The notes: a model not told the origin generated them from the sequence alone. Shown: positions 45,862-55,043, counted from the stretch's first letter. The stretch: 64,000 bases of DNA from Comamonas sp. JUb58 (GCF_004364775.1 NZ_SOAL01000022.1:1-64000); one strand, 5' to 3'. Made by a program: numbers and translations.

Positions 45862-47769
45862 ATGCGCCTCTTTGCCCCGCTTCCCCCCAGCAGTCTGCCA
45901 GCCCGCTACCTGGTGGCCCAGCCGCGCCTGGCTTGCCCAGGGCGTGCCGAGCCGCAGGGGTCTGCGGTGTGGGGAATCGTCTGCGCGCTCACCATGGCCT
46001 TGGCCAGTAGCGATCTGCAGGCGCAGGGCTTCTCCGATGGCACCGTGCCGGCGCAGGACAGCAGCCAGGCCGAAGCCACGCCAGTGCTGGAGATGCCGCT
46101 GCGCGTGCAGATGGCCGAACCCGCGCCAGACAGCAGCGATACCGCGCTTGAACTGGCCAGCAGCGCCGAAGCCACAACCACGGCAGAACTGCCTGCTGCC
46201 CCGACACCTGCGCCAGCGGCACCAACTGCCCCCGTCATACCCGCCTACAACGGTCCGGCTGCCCTATTGCAGATGGCGCCCAAGCTGATGCCCGGCACGC
46301 TCGCCGGCAACTCGTCCCAGCAGCAGCTGCTGGCGGCGCTCTACACCATGCTCAGCGAGCATCCCGATGTGCGCAAGGCGCGCGCCGCGGTGGAATCGGC
46401 GGGCTACGACACCCACACGGCAGAAGGCGCACGCTGGCCTACCTTCAAACTGGGTACCTCGGCCGGCAATGCGGCCCTGCCCCAGGGCGGGCGCCGCAGC
46501 TCGTACACGGCAGTGAATGCCGAGGTGCGCATGAACCTGCTCGATGGCGGCGCCATCAGCGCCGGCATCGATTCGGCCCAGGCCATGGAAGCGGCGCAAG
46601 GCAGCGCCCTCTACACCACGCGCCAGAATGTGCTGCTCGACGCGCTGTCGGCCTTGCTGGAGCTGCACCGCTTTCAGACCAAGGCCCGCATTGCCTCCGA
46701 GTCGGCCGAGATCATCGGCCAGCTGGCCCGGGTGGAAGAGCGCCGCGCCGAGCTGGGTGCCGTGGGCCGCAATGACCTGCGCCAGGCCGCATCGCGCCGC
46801 GCCAGCGCACTGGCCCAGCAAAACGCCCTGGAAGCCCAGCGCATCGATGCGCAGGCCCGCTTTACCCGGTTCTTCAACTACATCCCCAGCCTCACGTGGC
46901 TGCCCGAGCCCCAGGTGCCCAGCTTCTGGGTGCCAACGAATGAACAAGCCGCACTGCTGGCCGCCGAAGACCAAAGCGCCGAGCTGCGCGAGATCGGTCA
47001 TCTGATCGAGCGCGCCCAGGCCGAGGTGGACCGCAGCAAGGCCCAGCGCTGGCCCACGGTGGCAGCGGTGGTCTCGCACACCCGCGACCCCAAGAGCGTG
47101 CTCTACACCGAAGGCACGCGCTATGGCGTGGAGCTGAACTGGAACTTTGGCAATGGCTTTGAGCTACGGGACCGCATCCTCAAGGCCATCAGCGAGCTGC
47201 AGGCCCAACAAGCCCAGCAAGAAGCCGTGCGCCGCCAGGTGCATGAGGCCGCCTCATCGGCCTGGGGCCGCTGGCAAGCGGGACGCGCCCGCGAAGCCCA
47301 GCTGCGCGATGCCGTGCGCGAAGCCAGTGCCGCCTTTGAGGGCTACCGGCGCCTCTTGGAAGTGGGCCGGGGCAACCTCTCGCAGGTGCTCGATGCCCAG
47401 CTCGACGTACAGCGCCTGATGCTGGACGCCGCCGATGCCATGTATGACCAGCGCATCAATGAATTGCGCCTGACCCGCACCACCGGCCAGTTGCTGCCCC
47501 GCGACTTGCCCGAGCACTGGCTGGACCAGCTCTTTGCCCAGCGCTTTGCGAATGCCCCCGCGCCTGCCACCGCGCAGCGCCCCTTTGCCGGCCCTGGCTC
47601 CGCGCCACTGGCCAGCAGCCGCGCAGCCCCTGCCCGGCCCGGCACACCTTATACCTCCCCCCCTGTTTTGACTGCACAGCACCTGCCGCTGCGCCTGGAC
47701 CACCGATGGGACACGCAGCTGCTCAGCCAGCCGCAAGGCCCTGGTGCGCCGCGCGCTCTGCGCTGGTAA
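45862..47769 (+). CDS. TolC-family outer-membrane channel of the type I system
   Basis: 635 residues. An N-terminal hydrophobic segment lies at about 35-54 (a late signal peptide or anchor ending SSDLQA-QG), followed by an unusual 90-residue Ala/Pro/Thr-rich linker, then the OEP domains with the paired repeats (VRKARAAVESAGYDTHTA, LLDGGAISAGIDSAQ, LLDALSALLELHRFQ; later GVELNWNFGNGFELRDRI). It ends in another low-complexity Ala/Pro tail. Longer than the usual 450-500 residues because of the two tails. Completes the ABC/MFP/OMP set. Confidence 0.9.
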   Translation: MRLFAPLPPSSLPARYLVAQPRLACPGRAEPQGSAVWGIVCALTMALASSDLQAQGFSDGTVPAQDSSQAEATPVLEMPLRVQMAEPAPDSSDTALELASSAEATTTAELPAAPTPAPAAPTAPVIPAYNGPAALLQMAPKLMPGTLAGNSSQQQLLAALYTMLSEHPDVRKARAAVESAGYDTHTAEGARWPTFKLGTSAGNAALPQGGRRSSYTAVNAEVRMNLLDGGAISAGIDSAQAMEAAQGSALYTTRQNVLLDALSALLELHRFQTKARIASESAEIIGQLARVEERRAELGAVGRNDLRQAASRRASALAQQNALEAQRIDAQARFTRFFNYIPSLTWLPEPQVPSFWVPTNEQAALLAAEDQSAELREIGHLIERAQAEVDRSKAQRWPTVAAVVSHTRDPKSVLYTEGTRYGVELNWNFGNGFELRDRILKAISELQAQQAQQEAVRRQVHEAASSAWGRWQAGRAREAQLRDAVREASAAFEGYRRLLEVGRGNLSQVLDAQLDVQRLMLDAADAMYDQRINELRLTRTTGQLLPRDLPEHWLDQLFAQRFANAPAPATAQRPFAGPGSAPLASSRAAPARPGTPYTSPPVLTAQHLPLRLDHRWDTQLLSQPQGPGAPRALRW

Positions 47770-47791
47770 GAGGTACGGGTTTCCACAGCGA

Positions 47792-47822
47792 CAGGCGCTT
47801 GCCCACGCCTGCCACTGTTTTT
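47792..47822 (+). terminator. Weak candidate terminator of the type I secretion operon
   Basis: CAGGCG and CGCCTG arms (6 bp) with an 8-nt loop, followed 6 bp later by a TTTTT run, between the TolC gene and flp. Confidence 0.4.
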
Positions 47823-47850
47823 CAGCTGGGCTATGTAAATGGAGAGCATC

Positions 47851-48033
47851 ATGACCAACATCATCAAGAACTTCTGGAACGATGAAGAAGGCGCGACCGC
47901 CATTGAGTATGGGTTGATTGCGGGGCTCATTGCGGTCGGTCTCCTTGCAGCACTGACTGATATCGGGAAGGAGCTAAAAGTCGTTTTTGAAAAGATCGCT
48001 GAATCTTTGACTGCTGCTGCCACACCCGGTTGA
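47851..48033 (+). CDS. flp: Flp-family type IVb (Tad) pilin
   Basis: 60 residues from the ATG at 47851 (GGAGAG upstream). The short leader ends in DEEGATAIEYGLIAGLIAVG; the processed pilin would begin after the Gly, with conserved E and Y (the Flp motif) and a hydrophobic helix, then a short hydrophilic tail. Major subunit of the Tad pilus. First gene of the tad locus. Confidence 0.93.
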   Translation: MTNIIKNFWNDEEGATAIEYGLIAGLIAVGLLAALTDIGKELKVVFEKIAESLTAAATPG

Positions 48034-48039
48034 GCAGAC

Positions 48040-48594
48040 GTGGCTACCACTGCCTTCACCTGGATCCTGCTGCTGTGGCTCGTCGCCATAGCAGTCATGG
48101 ACCTGCGCAGCCGCAAGGTGCGCAACTGGATGGTGCTACTGGGCCTGGCAACCGGCCTAGCAGCACTGTTCGGAGGTGCACAACCGTTCGACATGCTGGC
48201 CTGGCAAGGCCTGGCAGGTATGGCGGTGGCCTTTGTCGCTCTGCTGCCCCTGTACGCCATCCGCTGGATGGGCGCCGGGGATGTCAAGTTTGCGGCGGTG
48301 GCTGGGCTGTGGTTTGGGCTGTCCCCCTATCTGCTGGCCATCTGGCTGGGTGCCAGCCTGCTTGCCGGTCTGCACAGCATGGTCGTATTGGGATGCCGCA
48401 TTCTGCTGCGCAGCCCCCTAGGCGCACTGCTGCTGGCCAGGCTGCCCATGCTGCAACCCGTACTGCCAGCCGGTGCCGATGCGCCTGCCAACGACCGACC
48501 CCGTGGTCCCCGGCGCAGCATTCCCTATGCCGGGTATATGGCCCTGGTGGCAATCGTGCTGATGATGCGCAATTCCGTTCCTTTCCAGGGTTGA
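48040..48594 (+). CDS. tadV: Prepilin peptidase TadV (CpaA, A24 family)
   Basis: 184 residues, GTG start 6 bp after flp. Five or six membrane helices. Catalytic aspartates lie in the first loop (VMDLRSRKVRNW) and in the GxGD motif (MGAGDVKF). Cleaves and processes Flp and the TadE/F pseudopilins in the inner membrane. Confidence 0.9.
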   Translation: MATTAFTWILLLWLVAIAVMDLRSRKVRNWMVLLGLATGLAALFGGAQPFDMLAWQGLAGMAVAFVALLPLYAIRWMGAGDVKFAAVAGLWFGLSPYLLAIWLGASLLAGLHSMVVLGCRILLRSPLGALLLARLPMLQPVLPAGADAPANDRPRGPRRSIPYAGYMALVAIVLMMRNSVPFQG

Positions 48595-48606
48595 AGGACT
48601 GCTGAC

Positions 48607-48708
48607 ATGCACCTCTATCCACCTCCCCCTTCCATGTGCTTTGCTGTCGTCCCCCTGGGCCGCATGCGCTGCCGCGACAGCAAAGCATATGCCGCGTTCA
48701 ACCTCTAG
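48607..48708 (+). CDS. Candidate micro-ORF between tadV and rcpC
   Basis: 33 codons from an ATG 12 bp after tadV with GAAGGA upstream at good spacing, ending TAG 12 bp before rcpC. The product starts MHLYPPPPSMC and is Pro-rich near its start. The second half overlaps both arms of the 12-bp hairpin at 48638-48686. It could be a leader peptide whose translation opens the hairpin. No family known. Confidence 0.3.
   Translation: MHLYPPPPSMCFAVVPLGRMRCRDSKAYAAFNL
48638..48686 (+). other. Intercistronic hairpin upstream of rcpC
   Basis: Perfect 12-bp arms (GCTTTGCTGTCG and complement) separated by 25 nt, ending 34 bp before the rcpC start. No T run follows, so it is probably a regulatory or processing structure that separates pilin and peptidase expression from the assembly genes. 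Confidence 0.6.
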
Positions 48709-48720
48709 GAGCCCTCGACC

Positions 48721-49758
48721 ATGAACCTCACCAAGATACTTGCCGGCCTGCTGCTGGTACTGGCCTTGGCCCTGGGCCTGGGCGCCTTGCTGCTGGGCCG
48801 CCAGACGGCCAATCGGCCGGTGGCGCCGACCACCGCGCCAAGCAGCGGTGCTGCCAGCCAAGCTGCGCCCACCTTTGCCGTTGTGGTAGCGGCCAAGCCT
48901 ATTGCGGCAGGCCAGCGGCTGGTCGCGGACGATATCAAGATCGCGCAGTTGCCGGTGGCCGTGGCCTCCAGCTTTGCCACCACCGATGTGCTGCTGGGCC
49001 GCACCACCACCATGGCCTTGGCGCCTGATGCCCCCTTGTTTGAGCAGCAGCTGATCAGCGGCTTAGCGCTGCAGGTCGAGTCCGGTCAACGGGCGGTGTC
49101 CGTCGGTATCCGCGAGGCCATGGCTGCGGGCCACCATGTGCGGCCGGGTGATTTTGTCGATGTGTTCTTCACCTTGGACGGCAAGACCGATGCCGCCGAG
49201 GTAGACAGCCAGACCCGGCTGCTGCTGGCACGCACCCGTGTGCTGGCCTATGGCGCAGCCAGTGTGGAAAACCCACCGCTCACCCAGGCCCAGCGCCAGC
49301 AGGAAGAGCAAGAAGCCGCCAAGACCGGCAGCAGCGCCAATGCGGCGCGGCGCAATACACAAGATGCCCAGGCGGCGCGCAGTGCTGCCACCGCCGTGCT
49401 GGCCGTGCCTTTGCAGGACGTAGAGCGCCTGACCCTGGCCGAGAAATATGGCCAGCTGAGCCTGGCACTGCGCAACCCCGATGACAGCCGCTTGCCCGAC
49501 CCGGCGCTGTTTGCGGCCCTGCCCACCGTGCTGCAGCCCGTAGCGGGCAAGCTGGCCAAGGGCGAACAACTGCAGGACATGGACCGCTCCTTTGCCGGCC
49601 TGCGCTTCAAGGATCTGGCAACGGGCGCTGACAGCAAACCAGCGCGCCGCCCCCCCACCATCACGCAGGCCAAGGCGCCCGCGCCCGCTGCACCCATGGC
49701 GCCACCACGCTCGCTGGAGGTCTACCAAGGCGGCAGCGTGCAGACCGTACGTTATTGA
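48721..49758 (+). CDS. rcpC: Tad pilus assembly protein RcpC (CpaB)
   Basis: 345 residues. One N-terminal TM (LAGLLLVLALALGLGALLLG), a SAF domain (FAVVVAAKPIAAGQRLVADDIK), then the RcpC/CpaB core with the QRAVSVGIREAMAAGHHVRPGDFVDVFF-like block. Periplasmic partner of the secretin. Long Ala/Gln-rich insertion around 185-220. Confidence 0.9.
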   Translation: MNLTKILAGLLLVLALALGLGALLLGRQTANRPVAPTTAPSSGAASQAAPTFAVVVAAKPIAAGQRLVADDIKIAQLPVAVASSFATTDVLLGRTTTMALAPDAPLFEQQLISGLALQVESGQRAVSVGIREAMAAGHHVRPGDFVDVFFTLDGKTDAAEVDSQTRLLLARTRVLAYGAASVENPPLTQAQRQQEEQEAAKTGSSANAARRNTQDAQAARSAATAVLAVPLQDVERLTLAEKYGQLSLALRNPDDSRLPDPALFAALPTVLQPVAGKLAKGEQLQDMDRSFAGLRFKDLATGADSKPARRPPTITQAKAPAPAAPMAPPRSLEVYQGGSVQTVRY

Positions 49759-49857
49759 TGGCGGCCGGGGTTGTCAGCCCCGGTTGACCGCGCCGCCACA
49801 GGCGCACACGGGCCCGCAAGGCCCGGAACCAGAACGAGACAGACGAGGGAACCGACT

Positions 49858-51267
49858 ATGAGAACCACCGCACTCGCATCCGCCGCCTGGCTGCCCCTGC
49901 TGGTCAGCGCCCTGGCCGTGCAGGCCCAGACTGTAGCGCCCGCTGCCAATAGCGCACAGCCCCTGGCGCTGGTGCAAGGCCAGCAGCAGCTGTTCAAGCC
50001 CGGTATCGCCATTGCACGCATCGCCATTGGCGACCCTGCCGTGTTGGATGTGCAGGTGCTGGGCGAACTGCCCCAGACTGGCAAGCCTGCCACAGGCAAG
50101 GCAGCCGGCCAGCGCCCCGTCCGCCATGCCGAGCTGCTGCTGACCCCCAAGGCCGCAGGCAGCACCACCTTCATGGTCTGGCCTAGCCAGGGTGAGCCTC
50201 AAACCTGGAACGTCGTGGTCAGCGGCCCGCGTCTCTTGCTGGAGCGCCGCCTGCAATCCTTGCCCGAGCATGCACGCGCATCGGCCGACTTGGCCCTCAC
50301 CGCACCCAAGGGCACGCCACTGACCGACCTCTCCCAGGTGAATGTGCGCAGCAATACCGTGCAGGTCGATGTGCAGGTGGTGGAGTTCAAGAAGTCGGCC
50401 ATGCGGCGCGCGGGCGTGCAGCTCAACAGCGGCGGTGCCAATGACCATGGCTTCCAGTTTGGGGTCTACACCCCGGGCAGCAATGGCAGCAGCAGTGGCT
50501 CGTCGAGTGGCAGCAGTGGCAGTGGTAGTGGTACTGGCAGCGGTACCGATGGGGGCACCTCGGCCATTGCCAGTGCGATGAACCTGGTGCTGGGCTTTGG
50601 CCGGGCCTTCAGCGGCAAGGGCATTACCGCGCAGCTGGGCTTTCTGGAAGGCAATGGCCTGGCGCGTGTGCTCGCCAAGCCTACGCTGGTGGCCCAAAGC
50701 GGCCAGACCGCGAGCTTCCTGGCTGGCGGCGAAATCCCCATCCCCGTGCCCAGCGGCGGCAGCAACAGCATTTCCATCCAGTACAAGGAGTTTGGCGTCA
50801 AGCTGCAGCTGACGCCGACCATTCTTTCCAATGAGCGCATCGCCCTCAAGGTCGCGCCCGAAGCCAGCGACCTGGACTACACCCAGGGCGTCACCATCAA
50901 CGACATCTCGGTGCCGGCCTTGCGCACCCGCCGTGCCGACACCTTTGTCGAGCTGGCCGATAGCGAGAGCTTTGTCATCGGTGGGCTGGTCAGCCGCTCA
51001 ACCCTGTCCAATGTCAACAAGGTACCCCTGCTCGGTGACCTGCCCATCCTGGGCACCTTCTTCAAAAACCTCAACTACTCGCAGGAAGAGACCGAGCTGG
51101 TGATCATCGTCACCCCACGCCTGGTGCAGCCCTTGCCCGCAGGCACCAACCTGGAGGCACTGCTGCCCGGTGCCCAGCAAGAGCTGCCCAATGCCGGCCG
51201 CGTCTGGGCGCCTTATGCCGTGGGTGCGCCCTATGCCGACTCTCCCCTGCCCGGCTTTTCGTACTGA
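49858..51267 (+). CDS. rcpA: Tad secretin RcpA (CpaC)
   Basis: 469 residues from the ATG at 49858; the frame is open to 49771 without a signal sequence. Signal peptide ends AVQA-QT. N-terminal BON/N0-like domain, then the secretin core (RVLAKPTLVAQSGQTASFLAGGEIPIP split over its motifs, VKLQLTPTI, VGGLVSRS-like IGGLVSRSTL, VPLLGDLPILGTFFK, ELVIIVTPRLV). A Gly/Ser repeat of about 20 residues sits near 205. Forms the outer-membrane pore for the pilus. Confidence 0.92.
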   Translation: MRTTALASAAWLPLLVSALAVQAQTVAPAANSAQPLALVQGQQQLFKPGIAIARIAIGDPAVLDVQVLGELPQTGKPATGKAAGQRPVRHAELLLTPKAAGSTTFMVWPSQGEPQTWNVVVSGPRLLLERRLQSLPEHARASADLALTAPKGTPLTDLSQVNVRSNTVQVDVQVVEFKKSAMRRAGVQLNSGGANDHGFQFGVYTPGSNGSSSGSSSGSSGSGSGTGSGTDGGTSAIASAMNLVLGFGRAFSGKGITAQLGFLEGNGLARVLAKPTLVAQSGQTASFLAGGEIPIPVPSGGSNSISIQYKEFGVKLQLTPTILSNERIALKVAPEASDLDYTQGVTINDISVPALRTRRADTFVELADSESFVIGGLVSRSTLSNVNKVPLLGDLPILGTFFKNLNYSQEETELVIIVTPRLVQPLPAGTNLEALLPGAQQELPNAGRVWAPYAVGAPYADSPLPGFSY

Positions 51268-51271
51268 TGCC

Positions 51272-52723
51272 ATGAACAAGGATTCTCTCGCCCCCCACGG
51301 CGCAGGCCCCACGCCCGAGAACCCCTCGCTGGCCGACCTGCTCACGCCCAGGCCCGGGCAGGCACGGCCTGCGCCGGCAGATGCCAACGAGCGCCCAGCC
51401 CTGCGCGCTGTGCCGCCCTCGCTGACGCCGGTGCCGGCCGCGGCCGAACACGCTGGCGACATGCCTGCCACCGTGCCACTGCTGCTGGTGCAGGCGCCGC
51501 CGCCGCAAGGCGCTCTGGCCCTGGTCTGGATGCAGCGCCTGCTGGGCGGCGCCCAGCCCCATGTCGCCCAAAGCCTGTACACGGTGGCCGATCAAGTGCA
51601 GCAGCTGCAACCCCAGGCCGTCCTGGTGCAGTTTGACTGCGCCAATGTCGAGGCCTCCACCGCGCTGGTCAGCCAGTTGCAGCAGGCCTTTCCGCACATC
51701 CCCCGGGTGGCGATTGGCCATGCGCAAGACGCAGAGTGCCTGCTGGCGGCACTGCGTGCAGGCGTGCAGGATTTTCTGGATCTGGATGCGCCGCTGGAGC
51801 CGGCCCAGCGCGTGGTCAGCCAGTTGCTGGCACGCCCCGCTGCTGTTGACCACCGCCGCGCGGATGCCGCGCCCATCACCGCGCTGCTCTCGGCCCGGGC
51901 GGGCCTGGGCTGCAGCCTGCTGGCATCGCACCTGGCCTGGCATCTGCAAGAAGGCCTGAGCCCGGCACGCGCAGGCAAGGCTGCTGCAACCACCAACCAT
52001 GCAGCCGATGCGCAGAGCCTGCACACCCTGCTGCTGGACATGGGTGCCTCCGGCGGGGACTGCGCCATCTACCTCAACACGCCAGGCGAGTTCAGCCTGG
52101 CCGATGCGCTCAGCCAGCAGCGGCGCCTGGACAAGCGCATGGCGGCCAGTGCGCTGTCGCGCCACCCCAGCGGCCTGCGGCTACTGACCATGCCGCGCCA
52201 TGCCGCATTGCCAGCGGCCGGAGAGATTGACGCGCTGGTCCAGCGCCTGGGCCAGTATTTTGAGCACCTGGTATTGGACCTGGGTGCCGATACGCCGCTG
52301 CCGGTGATGGCCGAGGTGCTGCCCCAGGCCGACCAGATCTGGTTGGTTTGCGACCAGAGCGTGGCCAGCGTGGTCTGGACGGCCGAGCTGCTGCAGCAGC
52401 TGCAGGCCATGGGCATTGCGCCCGAGCGCATCGAGCTGATCGTGAACCGCCATGACAGCCGCCTGGAGCTGGCAGCCGCGCATATGGCGGCCCAGTTGCA
52501 ACTGCCTTTGCTGGCCAGCATTCCAGAGCGCCGCCGCCCCTTGATGCAGGAGGTCAACCGGGGCCAGCTGCTGCAGGCGCAGCAGCGCAGCGAGCCCTAT
52601 GTGAAGGCCGTTGGCCAGCTGGCCGATCAGCTGCTGGCCGAGCACCACCCTCAGCGCCTGAGCCAGCGCAGCAGCGCGGTCGGGCCCTTGCAATACCTTC
52701 TCCAGCGCCTGCGCGGACACTGA
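51272..52723 (+). CDS. tadZ: Tad pilus localisation ATPase-like protein TadZ (CpaE)
   Basis: 483 residues from the ATG at 51272. An N-terminal receiver-like domain (about 65-190, without a clear phospho-Asp) is followed by a MinD/ParA-like domain. The usual deviant Walker A lysine is missing: the loop reads SARAGLGCSLL in place of GGxGKT. The later motifs (LDMGASGGDCAIYLN, LVLDLGADTPLPV, LIVNRHDSR) are present. TadZ positions the pilus machine, and many members lack ATPase activity. Confidence 0.87.
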   Translation: MNKDSLAPHGAGPTPENPSLADLLTPRPGQARPAPADANERPALRAVPPSLTPVPAAAEHAGDMPATVPLLLVQAPPPQGALALVWMQRLLGGAQPHVAQSLYTVADQVQQLQPQAVLVQFDCANVEASTALVSQLQQAFPHIPRVAIGHAQDAECLLAALRAGVQDFLDLDAPLEPAQRVVSQLLARPAAVDHRRADAAPITALLSARAGLGCSLLASHLAWHLQEGLSPARAGKAAATTNHAADAQSLHTLLLDMGASGGDCAIYLNTPGEFSLADALSQQRRLDKRMAASALSRHPSGLRLLTMPRHAALPAAGEIDALVQRLGQYFEHLVLDLGADTPLPVMAEVLPQADQIWLVCDQSVASVVWTAELLQQLQAMGIAPERIELIVNRHDSRLELAAAHMAAQLQLPLLASIPERRRPLMQEVNRGQLLQAQQRSEPYVKAVGQLADQLLAEHHPQRLSQRSSAVGPLQYLLQRLRGH

Positions 52724-52728
52724 AAACC

Positions 52729-54054
52729 ATGACGACCACGGACTACACCCACTCCGCCACCGCTGCCAGCGAGAGCCTGCAGCATGCCCAGCTGCTCGCC
52801 GATCTGAAGAACCATGCCTATGAGCATTTGCTCAGCCGCATTGAGGAGCTGGGGGCGGAGTTTGGCCGCTGGTCGCAGGCGGCAATTGCGCAGTTTGTGA
52901 AGCTGGAGCTGGACAGCTTTATCCGCCTGCATGCGGTGCCGGTCAACGACCAGGAAGCGCGGCAGGTAGCCGAGGCGCTCAGCCGCGAGCTGACCGGCCT
53001 GGGCCCGCTGCAGCCGCTGCTGGAAGACCCACGTGTCGAGGACATCCTCATCAATGGCTACCGGGACATCTATGTCTCGCGCGGCGGCATGCTTGAGCGC
53101 GAGGCCTCGCACTTCAAGGATGACGAGCATGTGCTGCGCATCGTGCGGCGCATTCTGGCGCCGCTGGGCCGGCGGCTCGATGAATCCAGCCCCATGGTCG
53201 ATGCCCGTCTGCCCGATGGTGGCCGTATCAATGTGATCATCGGCCCGCTGGCCATTGACGGCCCGACGGTCTCGATCCGCAAGTTCCGCAAGGATCCGCT
53301 CACCCCCAAGGACCTGGTGCAGCTGGGCAGCTTCAACGAAGACATCTGCCGCATTCTGGAGATGGCCGTCAAGGCCCGCTGCAACATCTTGGTCAGCGGC
53401 GGCACCAGCTCGGGCAAGACCTCCTTGCTCAATGCGCTGGCCAGCTTCATCCCCAGCAACGAGCGCATCGTGACCATTGAGGACACCGCGGAGCTGGCCC
53501 TGAACCACAGCCATGTGGTGCGGCTGGAGAGCCGGCCGGGCAGCTTTGACGGCTCGGGCCATGTGAGCATCCGCGACCTGCTGGTCAACAGCCTGCGCAT
53601 GCGGCCCGACCGCATCATCGTCGGCGAAGTGCGCAGCGGCGAAGTGCTGGAACTGCTGCAGGCCATGAACACCGGCCACGATGGCTCCATGGGCACCATC
53701 CATGCCAGCTCGCCCCGTGAATGCCTCTACCGCGCCGAGATGCTGGCCGGCTTTGCCGGCTTTCAGGGCAGCGAAGTGAGCCTGCGCCGCCAGATTGCCA
53801 ATGCGGTGGACTTTATCGTGCAGATCGGCCGCCTCTCCAACGGCCGCCGGCGCCTGCTGTCGCTGACCGAGGTCACCGGCATGACCGACAACATGATCTC
53901 TACCCAGGAGCTTTACCGCTACGAGTCCCAGATCGGGCCCGACGGCCAGGAGCAGGACCAATGGGTCTCCATGGGCATCTCCCCACACTCGCCCAAATTG
54001 CTGGCCTGGTGGCGGGGTCAACAGCAGGCTGGCAACAGCGGAGGGCAACGATGA
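52729..54054 (+). CDS. tadA: Tad secretion ATPase TadA (CpaF, GspE/VirB11 superfamily)
   Basis: 441 residues. Powers pilin assembly. Family blocks: GLGPLQPLLEDPRVEDILING, SSPMVDARLPDGGRINVI, Walker A GGTSSGKT (224-231), TIEDTAELAL, RMRPDRIIVGEVRSGEVLELLQAMNTGHDGSMGTIHA in several segments. Cytoplasmic hexamer. The stop overlaps tadB by ATGA. Confidence 0.95.
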   Translation: MTTTDYTHSATAASESLQHAQLLADLKNHAYEHLLSRIEELGAEFGRWSQAAIAQFVKLELDSFIRLHAVPVNDQEARQVAEALSRELTGLGPLQPLLEDPRVEDILINGYRDIYVSRGGMLEREASHFKDDEHVLRIVRRILAPLGRRLDESSPMVDARLPDGGRINVIIGPLAIDGPTVSIRKFRKDPLTPKDLVQLGSFNEDICRILEMAVKARCNILVSGGTSSGKTSLLNALASFIPSNERIVTIEDTAELALNHSHVVRLESRPGSFDGSGHVSIRDLLVNSLRMRPDRIIVGEVRSGEVLELLQAMNTGHDGSMGTIHASSPRECLYRAEMLAGFAGFQGSEVSLRRQIANAVDFIVQIGRLSNGRRRLLSLTEVTGMTDNMISTQELYRYESQIGPDGQEQDQWVSMGISPHSPKLLAWWRGQQQAGNSGGQR

Positions 54055-55031
54055 ACATCCACCCGGTCGTCCTGGTCATCGCCGCCCTCGCCTGCGCGCT
54101 GCTGGCCCTGGCGCTGTGGCTGTTCTCCCGTGCGCGCCAGCAGCAGGCGCGGCAATCGATTGCCGGCCATATGCAGCGCAGCCGAGATATCCAGCGCGAT
54201 CTGATGGCCAGCGTTGCAGCAGCGCCCATGCCCGGCATGGTGGCCGATCCGCGTGCCTCCGCCGCCTTGCCGAGCGCGCTCAGCCCCTCGGCATCGGCAC
54301 GGCAATGGCTGTATGACCATCTGGGTTATGGCGCCTGGGGCATCACCCCGCGCGGCCTGGTCATGATCGCCGGCCTGGGGCTGTTACTCGCGTGTCTGGT
54401 GGCATTGCAAGCAGGCGCCTTGCTGGGCCTGATGGTGCTGGCCGTCTACGCACTGCTGACCTGGTTTGGCATCTGGCACCGGGTGAGCAAGCGCCGCGCC
54501 AAGATGCTCTCGCTGCTGCCCGGCTTTCTGGACAATATGGTGCGCCTGATCTCCATCGGCAACTCGCCCCATGCCGCCTTCCAGTTTGCCAGCGGCAATG
54601 TGCCCGAGCCACTGGGCAGTGCCCTGCAGCATGTCAATGCCTCGCTCAGCGTCTCGCCCGATTTGGGCCAGGCGATGACCCAACTCGAACGCACCTGGAA
54701 GCTGGCCGAATTTGGTCTGCTCGCCGCCGTGTTCCGCATGAGCACGCGCTATGGCGGCCGGGTGGACCAGGTGCTGGAGCGGGTATCGGCCTATATCCGA
54801 GACCGCCAATCGGCCGAGCGCGAACTCCATTCCCTCTCCACCGAAGTGCGCCTGTCAGCCTGGATCCTGGCCTTGCTGCCCATCGTTGTGGGCAGCTTGA
54901 TCATGCTGCTCAACCAGGGCTACTTTATGCGGCTGTGGCAGGACGGTACGGGCCAAAAAATGATCTTTATCGCAGCAGGCCTGGAAGTGTTTGGCTCCTT
55001 CCTGCTGTACCGGCTGGCACGCCTGAAATAA
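54051..55031 (+). CDS. tadB: Tad inner-membrane platform protein TadB
   Basis: 326 residues from the ATG at 54051. N-terminal TM, a second pair of TMs around 102-140, the GspF-type domain (RAKMLSLLPGFLDNMVRLISIGNSPHAAF, MSTRYGGRVDQVLERVSAYIRDR) and C-terminal TMs. Pairs with TadC to couple TadA to pilus growth. Confidence 0.92.
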   Translation: MNIHPVVLVIAALACALLALALWLFSRARQQQARQSIAGHMQRSRDIQRDLMASVAAAPMPGMVADPRASAALPSALSPSASARQWLYDHLGYGAWGITPRGLVMIAGLGLLLACLVALQAGALLGLMVLAVYALLTWFGIWHRVSKRRAKMLSLLPGFLDNMVRLISIGNSPHAAFQFASGNVPEPLGSALQHVNASLSVSPDLGQAMTQLERTWKLAEFGLLAAVFRMSTRYGGRVDQVLERVSAYIRDRQSAERELHSLSTEVRLSAWILALLPIVVGSLIMLLNQGYFMRLWQDGTGQKMIFIAAGLEVFGSFLLYRLARLK

Positions 55032-55043
55032 GGAGGGCTAGAG

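Noticed and set aside
47770..47850. Sigma-54 (-24/-12) promoter before flp
   Set aside because: GG and GC pairs occur but with 11 instead of 10 bases between them and poor flanking bases.
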